Assembly: GCA_030694465.1 (NCBI GenBank)
Contig: JAUXYJ010000038.1
Span: 62,001 to 126,000, forward strand
Direction of reading: 5' to 3'
DNA: 64,000 nucleotides
Source of the DNA: Deltaproteobacteria bacterium
GTDB taxonomy: Bacteria > Myxococcota_A > Polyangia > Polyangiales > Ga0077539
Below, piece after piece: positions 1 to 8,121 of the stretch. Made by a program: the position numbers and the translations under genes. Position 1 is the stretch's first letter. Each line of letters starts with the position of its first letter. The notes beneath the pieces are model-generated. The model saw only the letters and a list, made by a program, of their open reading frames with translations. It did no database searches and had not been told where the DNA came from.

Positions 1-1
1 C

Positions 2-1033
2 CGCGTGTTTCCGACGGCTGTGTCTCAGACGGCAGAGGGCTACGTGCAGGTGCGTGACAGCGGCCCAGCGTACAAAGACCTCGCCCCGGTCAAAGCCTAC
101 TGGGATCGATGGTTTAACGTCGGCCCGTGGCCCGGCGAAGACGTGCACTACGCGCTCATTGAGCGCTTTGTGAGCGATGTCGTGATCGCGGATCCCGATG
201 CGTTCGCCGCGCTCAAGGGTAAGTCAGTGCTCTATCTGGCCAACCACCAAGTCGCGGTCGAGTCACTGCTCTTCTCGGTGCTCGCGGCGGGGCTCTCTGA
301 GCAGCCCGTCGTCACACTTGCCAAGGCAGAACACAGGGATTCATGGCTTGGACAGCTCATCGACCACACCTTCAAGTACCCCGGGATCCGTGACCCCAAG
401 CTCATCACGTTCTTTGACCGAGACGACCGCGAGGCGCTCTTGCAGATCGTGCAAGAGCTTGGGGCAGAGCTCGCAGGCGGCGTGCGCAGCGTGATGGTCC
501 ACGTCGAGGGCACCCGCTCGCTCTCGTCCCGTGAGCCCGTGCAGAAGATGTCCTCGGCGTTCATCGACATGGCGATCGCGGTCGGTGTGCCCATCGTGCC
601 GGTGCGCTTTGAGGGCGCGTTGCCGAGCGAGCCCTTGGACGAGCGCCTTGAGTTTCCGCTGGGATATGGCCAGCAAAACTGCTGGATCGGCCGCCCGCTG
701 ATGCCCGAGCAGCTCAACGCGCTTGCCTACAAAGACCGCAAGAGCACGGTGATCGACGCGATCAACCAGCTGGGTCCGCCCAACAGCCGAGAGCAGACGT
801 GTCTGCCCGACCCTGTCTTTGAGCACGCGGTCACGCTGTGGGAGCGTCGCACCGGTGCGCGTCCCGAGCACGCCGCGATCTTTGTCGCCCTCACGATGTA
901 CGGTGAGCGGCTGAGTCCCGGGCTGCGCGATGTGATTCTCGCTGGAGAATCACTGGATTATCGCAGCGATGGCACCCCGAAGGGCGAGTGGCTCTCGCAG
1001 TGGGCGCGGTGGTTCTTCGGAAAGAACGGGTAG
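2..1033 (+). CDS. PlsC-type (AGPAT) acyltransferase domain protein, left end cut by window
   Basis: The protein shows the blocks of 1-acyl-glycerol-3-phosphate acyltransferases: NHQVAVES near residues 80-87 (the usual HX4D, here HX4E), a Lys-rich block around LAKAEH, and VEGTRS near residue 168 (the FPEGTRS block). These enzymes move an acyl chain from acyl-CoA or acyl-ACP to a glycerol phosphate. A GTG at position 5 is the first possible start, but the frame is open to the left edge and has no obvious start context, so this may be the C-terminal domain of a longer protein such as a polyunsaturated fatty acid or polyketide synthase subunit (inference). The Asp-to-Glu change in the catalytic box is unusual. 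The gene ends 7 bp from the convergent TlpA-like gene. Confidence 0.75.
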   Translation, partial: RVFPTAVSQTAEGYVQVRDSGPAYKDLAPVKAYWDRWFNVGPWPGEDVHYALIERFVSDVVIADPDAFAALKGKSVLYLANHQVAVESLLFSVLAAGLSEQPVVTLAKAEHRDSWLGQLIDHTFKYPGIRDPKLITFFDRDDREALLQIVQELGAELAGGVRSVMVHVEGTRSLSSREPVQKMSSAFIDMAIAVGVPIVPVRFEGALPSEPLDERLEFPLGYGQQNCWIGRPLMPEQLNALAYKDRKSTVIDAINQLGPPNSREQTCLPDPVFEHAVTLWERRTGARPEHAAIFVALTMYGERLSPGLRDVILAGESLDYRSDGTPKGEWLSQWARWFFGKNG

Positions 1034-1040
1034 GGAGCGC

Positions 1041-1571
1041 TCAGCGGACGCGTTGACCGGCGACCAAGCGGGCGAGCTGCTCTGAGATCACTTGGTTTTC
1101 GCTGACCGAGTAGCCCTGACGCTCGCGCGCGATGTTGCCCGTGCGGTCAATCCAGACGCTGAAGGGCGGGCTCGCGGGGACCTGAAACTGGTTCTTCACC
1201 GACGAGTTTTCGTCCCACACCACGGGATACGTGAGGCCCAACGTGCGCACGCGGTTGGGCGCGTTTGCGATGGTCTGTCCGTTGTCCATGGCGATGGCGA
1301 CGACGGTCAAACGACCTGCGTATTGTCGGTACATTTGCTCATAGAACTGCATCTCTTGCATGCACGGCGCGCAGGTTGTTTCCCAAAACAGGATCACCAC
1401 GGGGCGACGACCGATGTGGTCTGAGAGGCGAAAGAGCGAGCCGCGAACCCCTGTCGGCGGCCTGAGCGAAAACGTCGGCGCGCGAGCCCCAACCGCGGCC
1501 TGAACAAAGGGAGACTGCACTGCAAGTGCGATCGAGAGAGAGAGCATCCCCAGTCGTTGCAACGTCTTCAT
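1041..1571 (-). CDS. secreted TlpA-like thioredoxin-fold protein
   Basis: The 176-residue protein begins with a clear signal peptide (positively charged start, hydrophobic core, cleavage near VQA) and is therefore exported. The redox motif CAPC lies at about residues 67-70 within FWETTCAPCMQEM, typical of TlpA/ResA/peroxiredoxin-like thiol-disulfide proteins that act on periplasmic or surface proteins. The later cis-Pro region is less typical (VPASPPFSVWIDRTG). The substrate is unknown. It is transcribed convergently with the acyltransferase. A second, lipid-anchored TlpA-like gene lies 1.7 kb away on the other strand. Confidence 0.8.
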   Translation of the reverse strand: MKTLQRLGMLSLSIALAVQSPFVQAAVGARAPTFSLRPPTGVRGSLFRLSDHIGRRPVVILFWETTCAPCMQEMQFYEQMYRQYAGRLTVVAIAMDNGQTIANAPNRVRTLGLTYPVVWDENSSVKNQFQVPASPPFSVWIDRTGNIARERQGYSVSENQVISEQLARLVAGQRVR

Positions 1572-1857
1572 GTCTCCGTTGGACTAACAGACCCGGGAGA
1601 AGATTCAAACCCCTCGCGCGAAGGCGGACAAGAGCCTCCCCGAGCAAGCGGCACCGCCTGTAGGTTGCTGGATCCGGGCAGAACGCGGTATTCGTTCGCG
1701 CGAATTGCACGTTGGACCTGCATGTCGAAGGCCGTCATGCTGCCGATGGGTTGAATGTTTCACGCAGCTCTATGATCGCGGTCGGCACTTGAGAGAGTCG
1801 CTCGCTGCAGGCTTAAGACATCGCACGCATCCATTGCGAGAACAGGGACTTTTCCCC

Positions 1858-3069
1858 ATGAAACTCATGAATATTTCGTGCCTCGGAGCGCTGTTGCTCA
1901 CGGCCGCTAGCGCATGTTCGCCGCCAGTCACTCCGCCGGGCGACGTGACACCGTCCGAGGCCAGCGCGGATGCCATGCCGGACATCGTCGAGGGTCCGTA
2001 CAATTCGCCGCTCTTTGGCCGCTGCCGAAGTGACACGGACTGTGCGTTCGGTGCGACCTGCAAGACCGAGAGCGCCAATGGCTGGTCTAACGGCGTGTGT
2101 ACCCGCACGTGCACGACCAGCAGCGACTGCGAAGAGGGTGTCGCGGCTGGCAATGTTGGCTTCTGCGGAAATCACAACGGCGAGCGAATTTGCTTGCGAG
2201 AGTGTCTCAACGGGTTTGACTGCGGCCGTCCAGGGTTCAACTGCGCGCAGAACGACCCGCGCGACACGTCCATGATGCCGCTGCGAGTGTGTCGACCGTC
2301 GTGCACGGAGACCTCGTGTGTGCAGGGCAACGTCTGCAACACGTGGACGGGCAACTGTGTACCGGCGGGTTCGCCGACGCTCACCACGGGGCAGGACATC
2401 GGCCAGTCGTGCATGGCCACTGGGATGACCAACAACTGTCGCTCGGGCTCGTGCATCGCTGCGCAGAACTCAGCGGGCGTACACACCGGCTGGAACAGCG
2501 GGTACTGCTCAAGCTCGTGCACGCTCACCGCGGGCTGGAACAGCTCAACGCTCTGGCCTGAGAACACGTTTCCGCGTGCGAATTGCCCGGCGAACTCGAT
2601 TTGCTTCCCCGACGGAGACCCGGGCATCGCCGAGCGCGATCCTGGGACGTGCTTCCGCGAGTGTCGCTCGGATATGGACTGTCGCGGGATGGAAGGCTAT
2701 GCGTGCCGGCGCACGTTTAACCGCGGAAACAACCGCCCTTTCACGTGGCAAAACGGCATCTGTGTTCCCGCGGGTTGCAACCCCGCGCCCGGGATGCCCG
2801 ACACCTGCCCCAACAACTTTTATTGCGAAGCACAGGTCCGCGTCTCGGGCGGAATGCGCACCACCGTCGGCGTCTGTCGCCCCGGCATGCGCCCTGGTCC
2901 TGAGCCCACCGTGGAGCCAGGTCCCGAGCCCACCCTCGAAGCGGGCGTCCCCGACGCGAGCAACGACGTGACCACAGACATCGGGACCTCGAGTGACGCC
3001 GAGACCGACGCGGGCACGACGGACGCGAGCACCATGGACGCGAGCACCCTGGACGTCACTGGCGAGTGA
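1858..3069 (+). CDS. cysteine-rich lipoprotein
   Basis: The ATG at 1858 gives a lipoprotein signal peptide ending in TAASAC, which fits better than the upstream in-frame starts. The mature 380-odd residues contain many evenly spaced cysteines in short modules (patterns such as CRSDTDC, CTRTCTTSSDC, CFRECRSDMDC), like the Cys-rich surface lipoproteins abundant in Myxococcota. The last 60 residues form a Pro/Glu/Asp/Thr-rich tail with GPEPT repeats and no cysteines. The function is unknown; disulfide-stabilised surface protein is an inference from composition. Confidence 0.8.
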   Translation: MKLMNISCLGALLLTAASACSPPVTPPGDVTPSEASADAMPDIVEGPYNSPLFGRCRSDTDCAFGATCKTESANGWSNGVCTRTCTTSSDCEEGVAAGNVGFCGNHNGERICLRECLNGFDCGRPGFNCAQNDPRDTSMMPLRVCRPSCTETSCVQGNVCNTWTGNCVPAGSPTLTTGQDIGQSCMATGMTNNCRSGSCIAAQNSAGVHTGWNSGYCSSSCTLTAGWNSSTLWPENTFPRANCPANSICFPDGDPGIAERDPGTCFRECRSDMDCRGMEGYACRRTFNRGNNRPFTWQNGICVPAGCNPAPGMPDTCPNNFYCEAQVRVSGGMRTTVGVCRPGMRPGPEPTVEPGPEPTLEAGVPDASNDVTTDIGTSSDAETDAGTTDASTMDASTLDVTGE

Positions 3070-3214
3070 TTGTCGCGGTCGACAAAACCGGCTCCGACGA
3101 TCAAGCGTAGCGATCGTGTGGCGTTGGTTTATGCTCGCCATATCGACTCAGCCCACTTGCGCGAGATCTGTATGTGCGCGCTAATGATCTGAAGTTTTGG
3201 TCTGTTCACTCGGC

Positions 3215-3230
3215 GATGTGAGGTCACATC
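3215..3230. promoter_or_regulatory. inverted repeat upstream of thioredoxin-like lipoprotein gene
   Basis: GATGTGA and TCACATC form perfect 7-bp arms around GG, 71 bp before the start at 3301. It could be an operator or a small hairpin. The spacing is too short for a CRP-type site. Confidence 0.25.
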
Positions 3231-3300
3231 TGGGCATCGCAGCGCTAAGTGAGCAGTCTCTTTGAGTCTCACCATTTTGTAGAACAGGACCTAAATCCAC

Positions 3301-3921
3301 ATGAAGGCATTTCAGACATTGATCGCGGGCATGGCGTTGGCTGCGCTCGCCGGCTGTGCCCCTCCTGCGCCGATGATGAACATGCCCGAAGCGGGAGCGC
3401 CCGAGGCAGGTCCTGCAGACGCAGCGGCGACGTGTGCACCCCCCGCGCTCAACAACACGTGCGCGATGGAGGGCTGCGATTTTGCCAATATTTCGCTCCC
3501 CAACTGTGCCGCGCCTGACACTAACTTTACCTTCTACGGGGACAACTTTTGCAGCAACCAGCTGACGCTCATTGTAGTGTCTGCAGGGTGGTGTGTTCCT
3601 TGTCAGCAAGAGGCCGCTGAGATGCAGGCACAGATCATTGAGCCTTACCGCGGTCGCGTCCGTGTCGTGACGGTGTACGGGCAAAATGTCAGCCGCAATG
3701 GCGTGAGCGCCTCCGAGTGTATGCAGTGGAAGAACCGCTACGGTCTTGAAGGCCACATGGTCTTCGACCCAAGCGGCGCGGTCCAGCGGTACTTTCCGAA
3801 CATGGCCTACCCGGCCAACCTGATCATCGATCGCCAGGGGCGAATTCGGTACCGAATCTATGGCACCAGCCGTGGTCTGCAGTCGCTCAAAGATCAGTTG
3901 GATGGGCTCCTCTCCGAGTAA
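3301..3921 (+). CDS. thioredoxin-like lipoprotein
   Basis: A lipoprotein signal peptide with lipobox LAGC (Cys 19) is followed by an Ala/Pro/Glu linker and a TlpA-like fold. The active-site motif WCVPC is at about residues 97-101, and a cis-Pro region (YPANLIIDRQGRI) follows near residue 170. The protein should be membrane-anchored outside the cytoplasm and reduce or exchange disulfides. Extra cysteines before the fold (CAMEGCDFANISLPNC) may form disulfides of their own. Its neighbours are Cys-rich lipoproteins, so a role in their folding is possible, though this is inference. Confidence 0.85.
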   Translation: MKAFQTLIAGMALAALAGCAPPAPMMNMPEAGAPEAGPADAAATCAPPALNNTCAMEGCDFANISLPNCAAPDTNFTFYGDNFCSNQLTLIVVSAGWCVPCQQEAAEMQAQIIEPYRGRVRVVTVYGQNVSRNGVSASECMQWKNRYGLEGHMVFDPSGAVQRYFPNMAYPANLIIDRQGRIRYRIYGTSRGLQSLKDQLDGLLSE

Positions 3922-4040
3922 GGGTTGAGCGACCGTGGGGGAGGCGTCGAGGACCTTGGTGGGGCAGAGGGGTTTAGACCGCGAGATCATCGCGAACACT
4001 TCACGGGGTGCGATAAGTGTGCGACACGCACAGGTCTGCT

Positions 4041-5084
4041 ATGCCGATTTCTGTTCCTGCTGAGTGGTCGCCGCACCGTGCGATGTGGTTGGGTTTTCCG
4101 AGTCACGCAAACCTCTGGTGCGAAAATCTTCGGCCTGCACAACAAGAAGTCGCGGCCCTCGCCCGCACGCTCGCAAAGCTAGGAAACGAGCATGTTCGGC
4201 TCTTTTGTGGGTCGTCGACCTCGCTCCAGCACGCGCGCCGCATGATGAGCGATGTGCTCGCGGATGACTCTGCGAACAAGCTCTTGCCTGGCCAAGTGAG
4301 CTGCGTCCGGGGTCAGTTCGGGGACATCTGGTTGCGCGACACGGGGCCCATTTTTGCTAACGCCTCGGGGCAACTGAGCGCGGTGGGCTTTTGGTTCAAT
4401 GGCTGGGGCAAGAAGTACATGCTCGAACACGACACGACCGTCGCGGGGCAGCTCGCAGAGCACGCGCAGGTCGCGTTGGTTCAGCAAGAATTTGTTCTCG
4501 AGGGCGGCTCACTCGATCATGACGGCGAGGGGACTGTGCTCACCACACGGCAGTGCCTGCTCAACCCCAACCGCAACCCCAACTGGACCGAAGAGGTCGC
4601 CGCGCGCGCGCTCGCGCACGCCATCGGGGCGAAGAAAGTGCTCTGGCTCGAAGACGGATTGCTCAACGATCATACCGACGGTCATGTCGATAATCTTGCG
4701 AGATTCGTCGCACCCGGTGTTGTCGTTTGCCCCGAAGCGTTTGGCAGCGATGACCCCAACCGCGAGGTGTACGAGCGCGCCGCGCGAGATCTCTCGGCGA
4801 TGACCGACGCGCGCGGTCGTGCGCTCACAGTGGTCCGCGTGCCCTCGCCGGGGCTTGTTCGCGATGAGCAAGGACCTCAAGCCGTTCCCGCGAGTCACAT
4901 GAATTTTCTCATCGCAAATGACCTGGTAATTGTGCCGACCTACGAAGCCGAACCGGGCCGGTTGGCGGTCGAAGTGCTGAGCAAGCTGTTCACTTCGCGC
5001 GAGGTTATTGGGATGCCTTCGCGCGCGCTGCTCTCCGGGGGCGGGTCGTTTCATTGCATCACGCAGCAAGAGCCGGCGCTGTAG
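4041..5084 (+). CDS. aguA: agmatine deiminase
   Basis: This is a member of the peptidyl-arginine/agmatine deiminase family, converting agmatine to N-carbamoylputrescine and ammonia in the cytoplasm. Family motifs are complete: GDIWLRDTGP near residue 94, EGGSLDHDGEGT near 154, NDHTDGHVDN near 209 (catalytic His/Asp), and GGGSFHCIT with the nucleophilic cysteine at about residue 339. About 347 residues is the usual length. A GTG start eight codons upstream (4017) is also open, but the ATG gives the normal N-terminus (PAEWSPHRAMWLGFP). The next gene, 58 bp downstream, encodes the following enzyme of the pathway. Confidence 0.93.
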   Translation: MPISVPAEWSPHRAMWLGFPSHANLWCENLRPAQQEVAALARTLAKLGNEHVRLFCGSSTSLQHARRMMSDVLADDSANKLLPGQVSCVRGQFGDIWLRDTGPIFANASGQLSAVGFWFNGWGKKYMLEHDTTVAGQLAEHAQVALVQQEFVLEGGSLDHDGEGTVLTTRQCLLNPNRNPNWTEEVAARALAHAIGAKKVLWLEDGLLNDHTDGHVDNLARFVAPGVVVCPEAFGSDDPNREVYERAARDLSAMTDARGRALTVVRVPSPGLVRDEQGPQAVPASHMNFLIANDLVIVPTYEAEPGRLAVEVLSKLFTSREVIGMPSRALLSGGGSFHCITQQEPAL

Positions 5085-5142
5085 ACGCGGCACATTCGAT
5101 CTGCAATTTACCAGCTATTTTCTACGCGGAGCACGCACCTCG

Positions 5143-6033
5143 ATGGCACGAAACATCACCGTAGCCGCGCTGCAGACACACTACGGCAGCGACCTCGACG
5201 ACAACATCGCGCGGACCATCACGCTCATCCGTGAGGCTCACGCCAAGGGCGCTCAGGTCATCTTGCCTTCAGAGCTCTTTCAGGGCCCGTACTTCTGTGT
5301 GACCCAAGAAGAGCGCTGGTTTGCTACAGCGTATCCCTGGCAAGAGCACCCCTGCGTGATCGCGCTGCAAGCGGTCGCGAGAGAGCTCAGCGTGGTGCTG
5401 CCCGTGTCTATTTTTGAGCGCGAGGGGCCACACTATTTTAACAGCCTCGTGATGCTCGACGCGGACGGGAGCGCGCTTGGGGTCTATCGCAAGAGCCACA
5501 TCCCCGATGGGCCCGGGTATCAAGAGAAGTACTATTTTCGCCCGGGAGACACTGGGTTTCGCGTCTTTGACACGCGCTACGGAAAGCTCGGCGCCGCGAT
5601 CTGCTGGGACCAGTGGTACCCCGAGTGTGCGCGCGCGATGGTCCTCGCTGGGGCAGAGGTGCTGCTCTACCCGACGGCGATCGGGTCCGAGCCCCATGAC
5701 CCCTCGCTGGATACCCGCGACCCCTGGCGACGCGCGATGCAGGGGCACGCGGTCTCGAACGTGATCCCTGTGGTTGCGTCCAACCGCGTGGGATTTGAGC
5801 CGGGACCCGAAGGCTACGCGGGCGGTGGGTCCAAATTTTATGGCTCGAGCTTCATCGCAGACGGGCGCGGCGACCTCGTCGCGAGCTTCGAGCGCGAAGA
5901 CCAGGGCGTACTCACTGCGACCTTTGACCTGGATTATTACAAGACACATCGCGCCGCGTGGGGGTTCTTTCGCGATCGACGCACAGAGCTTTACGGCACG
6001 CTCGTCGATCCCAGGCCTACCTCGCGCGTGTGA
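5143..6033 (+). CDS. aguB: N-carbamoylputrescine amidase
   Basis: This nitrilase-superfamily amidohydrolase of 296 residues has the catalytic triad visible: Glu 44 in LPSELFQGPYF, Lys 117 in YRKSHIPDGPGY and Cys 154 in GAAICWDQWYPE. The motif around Lys and the sequence GYQEKYYF are diagnostic of the N-carbamoylputrescine branch. It hydrolyses N-carbamoylputrescine to putrescine, CO2 and ammonia. The ATG at 5143 was chosen because the family begins directly with the first beta strand (ITVAALQTH). With aguA it completes the two-step route from agmatine to putrescine. Confidence 0.93.
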   Translation: MARNITVAALQTHYGSDLDDNIARTITLIREAHAKGAQVILPSELFQGPYFCVTQEERWFATAYPWQEHPCVIALQAVARELSVVLPVSIFEREGPHYFNSLVMLDADGSALGVYRKSHIPDGPGYQEKYYFRPGDTGFRVFDTRYGKLGAAICWDQWYPECARAMVLAGAEVLLYPTAIGSEPHDPSLDTRDPWRRAMQGHAVSNVIPVVASNRVGFEPGPEGYAGGGSKFYGSSFIADGRGDLVASFEREDQGVLTATFDLDYYKTHRAAWGFFRDRRTELYGTLVDPRPTSRV

Positions 6034-6112
6034 GCTTTCCCACAAGCGCGTTGAGTGCGGTACCGTCGCGCGCGTGTCGTTCTTAGCCCGTTGTCGAAGT
6101 GTCTCCCGCCCA

Positions 6113-8059
6113 ATGCGCGCGGGGTTGTCTTGGGTCTCTGCGGTTGCGTTGCTCGCGGTCGCAAACCCCGCACAAGCGCAGGTGAGCTTTCGACTCCCTG
6201 GGTTTGGGCAGACGTCGTTTTCGTTTACCAACACGACGCTGCTGACCTATCGCCGGACCAACTTTGACAGCGTCAGCACCGACGACAATCTGCTGTCACT
6301 CACCGAGCGATTTGACTCGCAATTCACCGCGCCACCGTGGCGTCTGCAGGTCCGCATCGACGCGTTTGTCCCCGTGCTCTTGGCGCCCCCAGGGACGACT
6401 CCGGGCAGCGTCAATGCGCCCAGCTTTTGCGCGACGAGCGCGATGGGCATGGCGACTTGCCCTGCGGATTTGCACTGGGATGCGCGCGTCGAGCGTGTCG
6501 CCCTGTCCTACAGCGGCGAGCAGGTCAGCGTAGACATCGGTGACTTTTATGCAGCCATCGGCCGAGGCTTGATGCTCTCGTTGCGCAAAGTAGACCCCCT
6601 TGGGACAGACACCACGATCCGCGGCGGCAACTTCACCGCCGAGCTCGAGCGATTCACGGTGCGTGCCATGGCGGGCTACATCAACGTGCAAAATCTCGAC
6701 CCATTGACGTTGGTCACGGTGCACGATTATGGCGAAGCGATCGCACGTGGGCGTGACTCTGCGCGCACTGCGCCGGACCTGTTGGGGGGACTCGATCGCA
6801 TCGCGGCTGCGGACATCTTGGCGCGCATTGGCGAGAACAACGACGTCGAAGTAGGTCTCGCGGCGGCTCGCGTGATTTATCCCGAGAGCTTCGGGCGAGA
6901 CTCGGCTGTGGACACGTTTGGCTATCGCATGGCGGTGCCGCTCTTGTTCGACGGAGGGCTCGCTTTGTATGGCGAAGTCATCGGCCTTAGGCGCACACAA
7001 TCCGAGTATTTTACCTCGGGAAGTGGCGACACCGTGGCACGCGGTGCGCGCGCTCGGGCGGCGACCGAGTTTGGCCGCGCGACGTATCTCAGCGCACAGA
7101 TCAACGCGGGCAATTGGTCTGCGCAGCTTGAGTTTAAAGACTACGTAAACTTTCTGCTCTCGCCCGACGGCGGCGGCTCATCGCTGCGGCGGATCTACAA
7201 CAACGCGCCACCGTTAGAGCGCGAAGACGTGCAATTTCGCTCGAATTCGAACACACGCGGCGCATTGGTTCGGATCGAGCGGGCCTTTCGGCCGAGCCCT
7301 TGGGTGGGGGGGATCACGCTTGTGGGATCGGGCTTTACAGAGAGCAATGGGCTCGACCCGTGGGACCCCTCGGGCTTTGGTGTTGCGCACGGCTACCTCT
7401 CGCTGAGACGCAACGTGGACGGAGCGGATTACAGCACTGCGAGCACAGTGGGCGGGGCCATGGGCGCCGTCGGGGCGGCCCAGGCCCCGCGGGTCGCGGG
7501 CGCGTCGTGGCAGCTCGCGGCGAACGCTGGCTATCGCATGGAGTTTATCGGTTCGCGGCGTGGTGTGGGCTGTCGCACGGGCAACCCACGGGACGGGTGT
7601 CGCGAGGCGTATGCGCCGGACTGGCACATCGCGCATGCGGACATTGACGTAGCGTTTCCGCTCGCGGCGAATCACTCGTTGGAGGTCCGTGTGGACGGCC
7701 GCGTAGAGACCCGGTTTGACGACTTTTTGCTCGACGACATGGGCACACGCGCGGGGTATCACACGTTTGTGCGCGGAGGCATCGCGGCGACGTATGCGTA
7801 TCAAGATCGCCTGCAAATTAGCGGCACATTGCGCACGGACACGACCCAGCTGAGCAAGTACTTGACGGGCGTCCCGATCGACGGGACTGCGCCGCCGGTG
7901 GTGTTTCCGGGGGGCGAGGTGCGGTGGATGTTTACCCCCGGAAACAGCCTGCGGATCTTCGGCGGGATGACCCCTGGCGGCCGCCTCTGCAGTGGTGGTG
8001 TGTGCCGCGAGGTTCCTCCGTTTCAGGGCGCGCTCGCAGAGCTTGTGCTTCGCGTGTAG
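6113..8059 (+). CDS. predicted outer-membrane beta-barrel protein
   Basis: The protein has about 648 residues with a signal peptide ending near AQAQ (a GTG at 6074 would add 13 residues). The rest is rich in alternating hydrophobic/polar strands with aromatic girdle residues (for example TYAYQDRLQISGTLR, TSFSFTNTTLLTY) and ends with a short strand finishing in LRV, as barrels often do. No enzyme motif is visible. Similar secreted barrel proteins of unknown function are common in Myxococcota. It lies between the polyamine genes and a Cys-rich lipoprotein/OmpA pair, all on the same strand. Confidence 0.7.
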   Translation: MRAGLSWVSAVALLAVANPAQAQVSFRLPGFGQTSFSFTNTTLLTYRRTNFDSVSTDDNLLSLTERFDSQFTAPPWRLQVRIDAFVPVLLAPPGTTPGSVNAPSFCATSAMGMATCPADLHWDARVERVALSYSGEQVSVDIGDFYAAIGRGLMLSLRKVDPLGTDTTIRGGNFTAELERFTVRAMAGYINVQNLDPLTLVTVHDYGEAIARGRDSARTAPDLLGGLDRIAAADILARIGENNDVEVGLAAARVIYPESFGRDSAVDTFGYRMAVPLLFDGGLALYGEVIGLRRTQSEYFTSGSGDTVARGARARAATEFGRATYLSAQINAGNWSAQLEFKDYVNFLLSPDGGGSSLRRIYNNAPPLEREDVQFRSNSNTRGALVRIERAFRPSPWVGGITLVGSGFTESNGLDPWDPSGFGVAHGYLSLRRNVDGADYSTASTVGGAMGAVGAAQAPRVAGASWQLAANAGYRMEFIGSRRGVGCRTGNPRDGCREAYAPDWHIAHADIDVAFPLAANHSLEVRVDGRVETRFDDFLLDDMGTRAGYHTFVRGGIAATYAYQDRLQISGTLRTDTTQLSKYLTGVPIDGTAPPVVFPGGEVRWMFTPGNSLRIFGGMTPGGRLCSGGVCREVPPFQGALAELVLRV

Positions 8060-8121
8060 CTCCCCGCAACGGCCTGCACGGAACTGCCTCTGCGCGTGTG
8101 ATTCGGGATAGCATTCAGGCC

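Noticed and set aside
3215..3230. CRP/FNR-type binding site
   Set aside because: The arms TGTGA and TCACA are only 2 bp apart rather than 6.
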